A stretch of 64,000 bases of DNA, from assembly GCF_003589925.1 (NCBI RefSeq), contig NZ_CP032382.1:3472001-3536000 (forward strand), written 5' to 3'. Positions 59,359-64,000 of the stretch are shown here, piece by piece. The position numbers and the translations under genes were made by a program. The stretch is from Chryseolinea soli. GTDB taxonomy: Bacteria; Bacteroidota; Bacteroidia; Cytophagales; Cyclobacteriaceae. The first letter of the stretch is position 1, and the number at the start of each line of letters is the position of its first letter. A model generated the notes under the pieces. The model saw nothing but the letters and a program-made list of their open reading frames with translations. It did not search any database and had not been told where the DNA came from.

Positions 59359-62031
59359 TCATTCCGATCGCAGGCTCTTCGCCGGGTTGGCCAGTGCCGC
59401 CCGGATGGATTGATAGCTCACGGTCGACAACGCGATGAATACCGACATCGCTCCGGCCAGTACAAACACATCCCACGTGATGGGAATTTTATACGTGTAG
59501 TCGGCGAGCCAGGTTTGCATGAGGTACCATCCCAGAGGAGTGGCGATAGCCATGGAAATGAAGACGAGCTTTACAAAATTTTGGGTGAGCATCCGGAAAA
59601 TGCTTTGCGTGGTGGCGCCCAGCACCAGCCGTATACTGATCTCCTTACTGCGTTGCTCGACCATAAAGGCAGACAGGGCAAACAAACCCAGACAGGCCAC
59701 GATGATGGCCAGTGTGGCAAAGCCTGCAAAGAGATTACCCATGCGCTGCACGTCATCGTACATGCGGGCGAAGCTTTCATCGAGAAATCCATAGCGAAAA
59801 GGTTGGTGCGGCATGAACTTGTTCCACACCTTCGTGAGCGATCCCAGTGTGGCCTGCATGTCCTTTGATTTTACCCGCACGGTCATCATGGAGTTACCCC
59901 CGCCTTCGATCACCAGGGAAAGCGGCATGATCTTTTGTTTCATCGACTCAAAGTTGAAATCTTCCACCACACCGATGATGGTGAACGTCTGGTGGCCGTT
60001 TGTGATTTGGTCGCCCAGCGGTTTTTTTAAACCGAATTCCTTGACAAACGCCTGGTTCACCACCGCCGCTTGCGAGTCGGAAGCAAGCTCCCGGTTGAAG
60101 TCGCGTCCCTCGACGATGTGCATCTTCATGGTGCTGATGTAGTCGGCGTCGACGCGCCATTTTTGTGCGTTGATGGGCAGGTCTGCTTTCTCTCTTCCTT
60201 TACGCCAGAAGCCGTATCCTTCGCGACTTCCACCTCCTACCGGCAGGTAACTGCTGATGGAGACGTGTTGCACATCAGCCAAACCCAGCAGTTCATCCCG
60301 GAACGTAAGTTGTTGGTTGTTCAAGGTGTGTGTACCATAGAGAATGACGACCTGGTCCTTGTCAAAACCTGTTTTTGTGGTGAGCAAATAATTCATCTGT
60401 CGGTAAATGACCAACGTGCCGATGATCAGGACGATGGAGGCGGTAAACTGAAATACGACCATCGCGCTGCGCAGCCCCGAGCTTTTGCTTCCACGACTCA
60501 AGCTGCCCTTCAGCACATCGATGGGTTTGAAGGCCGACAAATAGAAAGATGGATAGAGCCCGGCCACCACGCCGATAAAAAGCATGGCTACAACCAGTGA
60601 AGGAAAGAACCACCATGATAACCAGGGAATGGTGAGCGATTTCCCCGCCAGGGCATTGAAGTAGGGAAGAGCAACCCAAACCATAACCAAAGCTATCGCG
60701 AATGACACCAGACTATAGAATACTGACTCGGTTAAGAACTGGGTGATGAGATAACCGCGGACAGAGCCTGCCGTTTTGCGCAAGCCTACTTCTTTGGCAC
60801 GGTTCGCCGATTTGGCGGTGGACAAATTGATGAAGTTGATACACGCCAACAACAGGATGAACGCAGCGATGGCACCGAACAACCAGATGTACCGCGCGTC
60901 GCTGTGTCGCATCTCATCATATATTCCGTTCGATTTCAGATAAATGTCTCCGACGGGTTGCAGTCGGAAGAAGTGATATTTCTTTACGTCGGCGGCCGAT
61001 TGATCGCCTTGTTGTTCCAGGTGTTTGACAAAATACGTGTCCCGCATGGCGGTCATCTTCTTTTCAAGCGCAAGTGGACTTGCGCCCCGTCGCAGTTTGA
61101 CGTATACACTATAATTCCAGCAACACCAGTTGTCTTGTTCGCCCTGCCAGAACTCTTCGCCTTTCAGCGTGATCAGGAAATCGAATTGAAAGTGTGTGTT
61201 TGCCGGCATGTCTTTCATCACGCCGCCGATCGTATACAGCCTGGATTTGTCATCGTTGAGGATGATACTTTTTCCGCGCGGATCTTCGTTCGGAAAATAT
61301 TTGTCCGCCTTGCGCTTCGAAAGGACAATCGTGTTGGGTTTATCGAGCGCGGTGGCGGCGGTGCCATAGACCATGGGAACTTCCAGGATCTCCAACAAAT
61401 CCGGATCGGCATAGCCAAAACCTTCTTCAAAACTATTTTCAACGACGTCTTCACGACGGAACAATCCTTTTGTGCCAAAGCCCAGCAGCGTGTTGGGCAT
61501 GAGCCGGCCTGCTTTTTCCACTTCCGGAAAATCGGTTCGAAGGATGCCGGCCACGGGTGGGGGAATATTGACCCACCGGTCGCCTTGCGGTCCCTTGTAT
61601 TCATTGTATAAGCGAAAAATGCGATCGCCGTCGGCATATTGTTTGTCGTAGCTCAACTCTTGTCGGATGAAAAGGAAAATGACAAGGCACGTGGCCAACC
61701 CCAATGCAAAGCCACCAATAGTGATGCCGGCATACATCTTCTGGCGGGACATGGTCCTCCAGGCGATCTTGAAATAATTTTGAAACATGTCGCGTTGATT
61801 TAATGTGGTTCGATAATGACTTTTTCGAAAGGCAAAAGGTTGCAGGAATTGAATGACGTTCCAGATAAATAGAAGGTCTGCTCTGCGTTTTCCGAGCGTG
61901 TCGGCGCGGCGTTCATAAAGCTCCTCCAGGTCGCCGAGCACCGCTTCCGACAGGTGATCGTTGCAGAACCAGCGCAAGAAGCGCGTCGCCCACCGGGGTG
62001 GGGTTGGTTTGGGATGAGCGCTGCCCTTCAT
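59359..62031 (-). CDS. FtsX-family ABC permease with PadR-linked prefix domain
   Basis: 890 residues from ATG 62031. Before the usual permease lies a cytosolic prefix of about 75 residues (PPRWATRFLRWFCNDHLSEAVLGDLEELYERR in part), the permease-prefix domain found where a PadR gene precedes the transporter. Then come an N-terminal helix, a MacB-type periplasmic domain, three FtsX helices with KSANRAKEVGLRKTAGS, a second periplasmic domain, and a final three with EQRSKEISIRLVLGATTQ. Its ATG overlaps the PadR stop (ATGA), so the two are coupled. No ATPase gene follows. Confidence 0.88.
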   Translation of the reverse strand: MKGSAHPKPTPPRWATRFLRWFCNDHLSEAVLGDLEELYERRADTLGKRRADLLFIWNVIQFLQPFAFRKSHYRTTLNQRDMFQNYFKIAWRTMSRQKMYAGITIGGFALGLATCLVIFLFIRQELSYDKQYADGDRIFRLYNEYKGPQGDRWVNIPPPVAGILRTDFPEVEKAGRLMPNTLLGFGTKGLFRREDVVENSFEEGFGYADPDLLEILEVPMVYGTAATALDKPNTIVLSKRKADKYFPNEDPRGKSIILNDDKSRLYTIGGVMKDMPANTHFQFDFLITLKGEEFWQGEQDNWCCWNYSVYVKLRRGASPLALEKKMTAMRDTYFVKHLEQQGDQSAADVKKYHFFRLQPVGDIYLKSNGIYDEMRHSDARYIWLFGAIAAFILLLACINFINLSTAKSANRAKEVGLRKTAGSVRGYLITQFLTESVFYSLVSFAIALVMVWVALPYFNALAGKSLTIPWLSWWFFPSLVVAMLFIGVVAGLYPSFYLSAFKPIDVLKGSLSRGSKSSGLRSAMVVFQFTASIVLIIGTLVIYRQMNYLLTTKTGFDKDQVVILYGTHTLNNQQLTFRDELLGLADVQHVSISSYLPVGGGSREGYGFWRKGREKADLPINAQKWRVDADYISTMKMHIVEGRDFNRELASDSQAAVVNQAFVKEFGLKKPLGDQITNGHQTFTIIGVVEDFNFESMKQKIMPLSLVIEGGGNSMMTVRVKSKDMQATLGSLTKVWNKFMPHQPFRYGFLDESFARMYDDVQRMGNLFAGFATLAIIVACLGLFALSAFMVEQRSKEISIRLVLGATTQSIFRMLTQNFVKLVFISMAIATPLGWYLMQTWLADYTYKIPITWDVFVLAGAMSVFIALSTVSYQSIRAALANPAKSLRSE

Positions 62032-62366
62032 AGCTTTGCGGTTTCCCACACAACCTTAGGGATCTCCTTCCACATGGCGTTGCGCAATTCCTTGGCCTCT
62101 TGTAAAGCCTTTTTGCCACCTTGGGTGAGGGTGTACAAACGCTTGTCTCTTCCGCCGCGTTGTTGCGTGCCACCGCCCATATGCGATTTGAGATAACCCT
62201 TTTCTTCCAGGCGCACCAGCGTCTTGTGTACAGAGCTGATCATGATGTTGCGACCCGTTTTCTTTTCCAATTCGTCGATGATGGCCAATCCATAAGCATC
62301 GCCAAAAAGAATGCCTACGGCCAATAAGACCAGTTCTTCAAATTCACCTAAATAGGTTCCTTTCAT
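62028..62366 (-). CDS. PadR-family transcriptional regulator
   Basis: 112 residues from ATG 62366. Winged helix: GTYLGEFEELVLLAVGILFGD, then DELEKKTGRNIMISSVHKTLVRLEEKGYLKS as recognition helix and wing, and a short dimerising helix EAKELRNAMWKEIPKV. PadR proteins of this type commonly repress the permease gene cotranscribed with them and respond to envelope or drug stress. Upstream codons to 62381 are possible but the family starts at GTYLGEFEE. Confidence 0.9.
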   Translation of the reverse strand: MKGTYLGEFEELVLLAVGILFGDAYGLAIIDELEKKTGRNIMISSVHKTLVRLEEKGYLKSHMGGGTQQRGGRDKRLYTLTQGGKKALQEAKELRNAMWKEIPKVVWETAKL

Positions 62367-62535
62367 ATTTATATGTTTCACCTTTGCCTAAATATCAGCG
62401 TAAAACAGAAAGGTTACAATTTTTGTGAAGGAATTTTTTTGGAACCCTATAGTCGACGCGTTCGGCCTGGTGTCGAAGTGTGCGTTTTTGGGATGGATCG
62501 TTCTTGTGGCCGAGTGAAGTTGATTGACTTGAGGA

Positions 62536-62985
62536 CTAGGAAGTCTTTTTTTCCACGATCGCTTTCAACCCGTTCAGAACATTATCCCACCCCTGCACAG
62601 ACTTTTCATACCTTTCCTCGGCGCCGGCTCCTGCGCCGACGTCGTCTGTGATGGAAACAACGGTTTCGCCGTTCGCGTATGCTAAGCGGTCCGTTACCGT
62701 CGAGGTGCTGTCCGGATGCTTGTCTTCGGAATTCTTCAACGTGTATTTTAAAAGTCTCTCGGGCTCGATGGCGATGATCTCGCCACGCAATTCGATTTTT
62801 TTCGACATGACGTGCCCCTTAAAGGTGATGGCACGGCCTACTTTCCAATCGGAGATCACTTCGCAGTTAAAAAAATATTCCTTTGTTTTTTCAGGATTGG
62901 TCAGCGCATCCCAAACCTGCGCGGGGGTTCCTTTTATGCGAATGCTTTTGTTGACAACATGGTTGTCGGTGATGTCGGTTTTCAT
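62536..62985 (-). CDS. SRPBCC/AHSA1-like protein
   Basis: 149 residues. VNKSIRIKGTPAQVWDALTNPEKTKEYFFNCEVISDWKVG (in part) and GWDNVLNGLKAIVEKK are the AHSA1/CalC-type SRPBCC hallmarks, a hydrophobic-ligand-binding fold. No signal peptide. Often found near other stress or detoxification genes; here next to a PhnB-like gene. Substrate unknown. Confidence 0.85.
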   Translation of the reverse strand: MKTDITDNHVVNKSIRIKGTPAQVWDALTNPEKTKEYFFNCEVISDWKVGRAITFKGHVMSKKIELRGEIIAIEPERLLKYTLKNSEDKHPDSTSTVTDRLAYANGETVVSITDDVGAGAGAEERYEKSVQGWDNVLNGLKAIVEKKTS

Positions 62986-63085
62986 AGGCTTTTTAAGATG
63001 GTTAATTCACTGTTCACATCTTCACACAGCATCTAACAATCTGCGTGCAGCAATGTTTTGCCGAGCCTGGGTTGATAAATAAGTA

Positions 63086-63132
63086 GAAAAAAACGCCGCA
63101 GATAAGCAAAGTTTTTGCTTGCCCTGCGGCGT
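63086..63132 (-). terminator. intrinsic terminator (minus strand) of the PhnB-like gene
   Basis: Perfect 9-bp outer stem ACGCCGCAG/CTGCGGCGT (63093-63101 with 63124-63132) and an inner AAGCAAA/TTTGCTT stem; followed on the minus strand by a run of T (63087-63092). 40 bp beyond the gene's stop. Confidence 0.88.
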
Positions 63133-63171
63133 AAATTTTATAAATGCAACATCTTCGTTCGGGGATCCATT

Positions 63172-64000
63172 TTATCCCGCATACTCTTTCTCCAGCGTAG
63201 CCAGATCGTATTTCCTCATTTTTAAAAAGGCATTCATGACCCTTCCCTTTTTCTTCGGATCGGGATCAACAAGCATCTCACCGAGCTGTACGGGGGCAAC
63301 CTCCCACGACAAACCGAATTTATCCTTCAGCCATCCGCACATGCTTTCCTGTCCGCCGGCCGTGAGTTTCTTCCAGTAATTGTCGATCTCGGTTTGTGTT
63401 TCACAGTTCACGACCAGCGCGATGCCCTCATTGAATTCGAAGTCATGCTGCAAGCCGCCGTCCATGGCCATAAACGTTTGGCCGGCCAGTTTGAAACGAG
63501 CATGCATTACTTTGCCTTCGTGACCCTCGATCTCCGGGCCGTAACGATGAACGGCTTCGATGGAGGAATTTTCAAACACGGTGGTGTAGAACTTGACGGC
63601 TTCTTCCGCTCTTCCAAATTGATTTCCGACATACATCACCATGGGTGTTATTCTTTGACCGACTTCTTGGACGCTACCCAGGTTGAGTTGCCACGACAGT
63701 CCATAGCGGTCGCTGACCCAGCCGTACTTTTCGCTCCAGTCATATTTGTCCAGTGGCATCATCACGTTTCCATCCTTTGAAAGCGCCTTCCAGAGTTTTG
63801 TGATTTCCGCTTCCGTCTCGCAAACCGTGAATAAGGAGATGGTCGGATTCATTTTGAAGATCGGCCCCCCGTTGGTACCCATGAATTCCTGGCCGTCCAG
63901 GTTGAAGGTTACGGTGAGCACCTGTCCCTCAGGTTGGTGGTGAACCTCATAGCCTTCTTTGCCATAGCGTGCAATAACTCCGACGTGCGAGTTGGGAAAA
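63172..64000 (-). CDS. PhnB-like VOC protein, two domains (5' end outside window)
   Basis: The frame is open through the right edge of the window; at least 275 residues are present, the last visible upstream part reading HVGVIARYGKEGYEVHHQ. Two PhnB/3-dmu-9_3-mt-type VOC units are visible: the first with TVTFNLDGQEFMGTNGGP and YGLSWQLN, the second with FYTTVFENSSIEAVHRYG, LAGQTFMAMDGG and FGLSWEVAP. The family includes uncharacterised glyoxalase-like enzymes. Double-unit proteins of this kind are common. A GTG at 63921 would give a 249-residue protein but would cut off conserved sequence. Confidence 0.85.
   Translation of the reverse strand, partial: FPNSHVGVIARYGKEGYEVHHQPEGQVLTVTFNLDGQEFMGTNGGPIFKMNPTISLFTVCETEAEITKLWKALSKDGNVMMPLDKYDWSEKYGWVSDRYGLSWQLNLGSVQEVGQRITPMVMYVGNQFGRAEEAVKFYTTVFENSSIEAVHRYGPEIEGHEGKVMHARFKLAGQTFMAMDGGLQHDFEFNEGIALVVNCETQTEIDNYWKKLTAGGQESMCGWLKDKFGLSWEVAPVQLGEMLVDPDPKKKGRVMNAFLKMRKYDLATLEKEYAG

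Overview
The window reads as chromosomal DNA of a Bacteroidota member, most likely order Cytophagales. The evidence is a SusC/SusD pair, a DUF3078 outer-membrane protein, a surface protein with a type-9-secretion-like C-terminus, two long Bacteroidota-style FtsX permeases, and several start regions preceded by the Bacteroidota -7 promoter motif TAnnTTTG. Base composition is moderate, roughly half G+C by eye. A genus near Chryseolinea/Ohtaekwangia is a guess. I saw no rRNA, tRNA, CRISPR array, prophage or insertion sequence.

Layout. 1-2.4 kb: end of an envelope-polysaccharide region (membrane protein, NeuD-type acyltransferase) and a nucleoside phosphorylase. 3.2-12.5 kb: housekeeping genes (M16 peptidase, O-methyltransferase, MltD-like transglycosylase, single-domain response regulator, DUF3078 protein, YjgR-like ATPase) and dnaX, split into two frames at a run of ten A. 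13-16 kb: overlapping GT87, GT2 and polysaccharide deacetylase genes. 16-20 kb: PIF1-like helicase, dinB, TetR regulator. 20-28 kb: FtsX permease, FadI-type thiolase, dioxygenase-like protein, esterase, GT39-like membrane protein, small HTH protein. 28-40 kb: a large beta-helix/PKD surface protein, two transporters, and small enzymes and regulators.

40.5-54 kb looks like a glycan-utilisation locus. A membrane-spanning regulator (LamG-like and Kelch domains outside, one helix, SARP-type DNA-binding domain inside) is divergent from a GH92 alpha-mannosidase. Then come a coiled-coil protein, an SGNH/alpha-beta hydrolase double esterase, SusC and SusD, and a GH71/99-like protein. The likely substrate is an alpha-mannose glycan, possibly acylated. 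The susC start region has a TAGATTTG -7 element followed by two near-identical palindromes 22 bp apart. The susD-GH71/99 gap holds seven back-to-back inverted repeats, two of them with perfect arms of 21 and 24 bp.

54-58.5 kb carries an SGNH hydrolase with TPRs, an SxtJ-like protein, a tiny DUF5989 protein lacking a usual start codon, and a NodU/CmcH carbamoyltransferase. This is the same set of families as the sxtL-J-K-I block of the saxitoxin cluster, so it looks like a portable O-carbamoylation module. 58.5-64 kb: DUF72 protein, PadR-FtsX permease pair, SRPBCC protein, PhnB-like protein running off the end.
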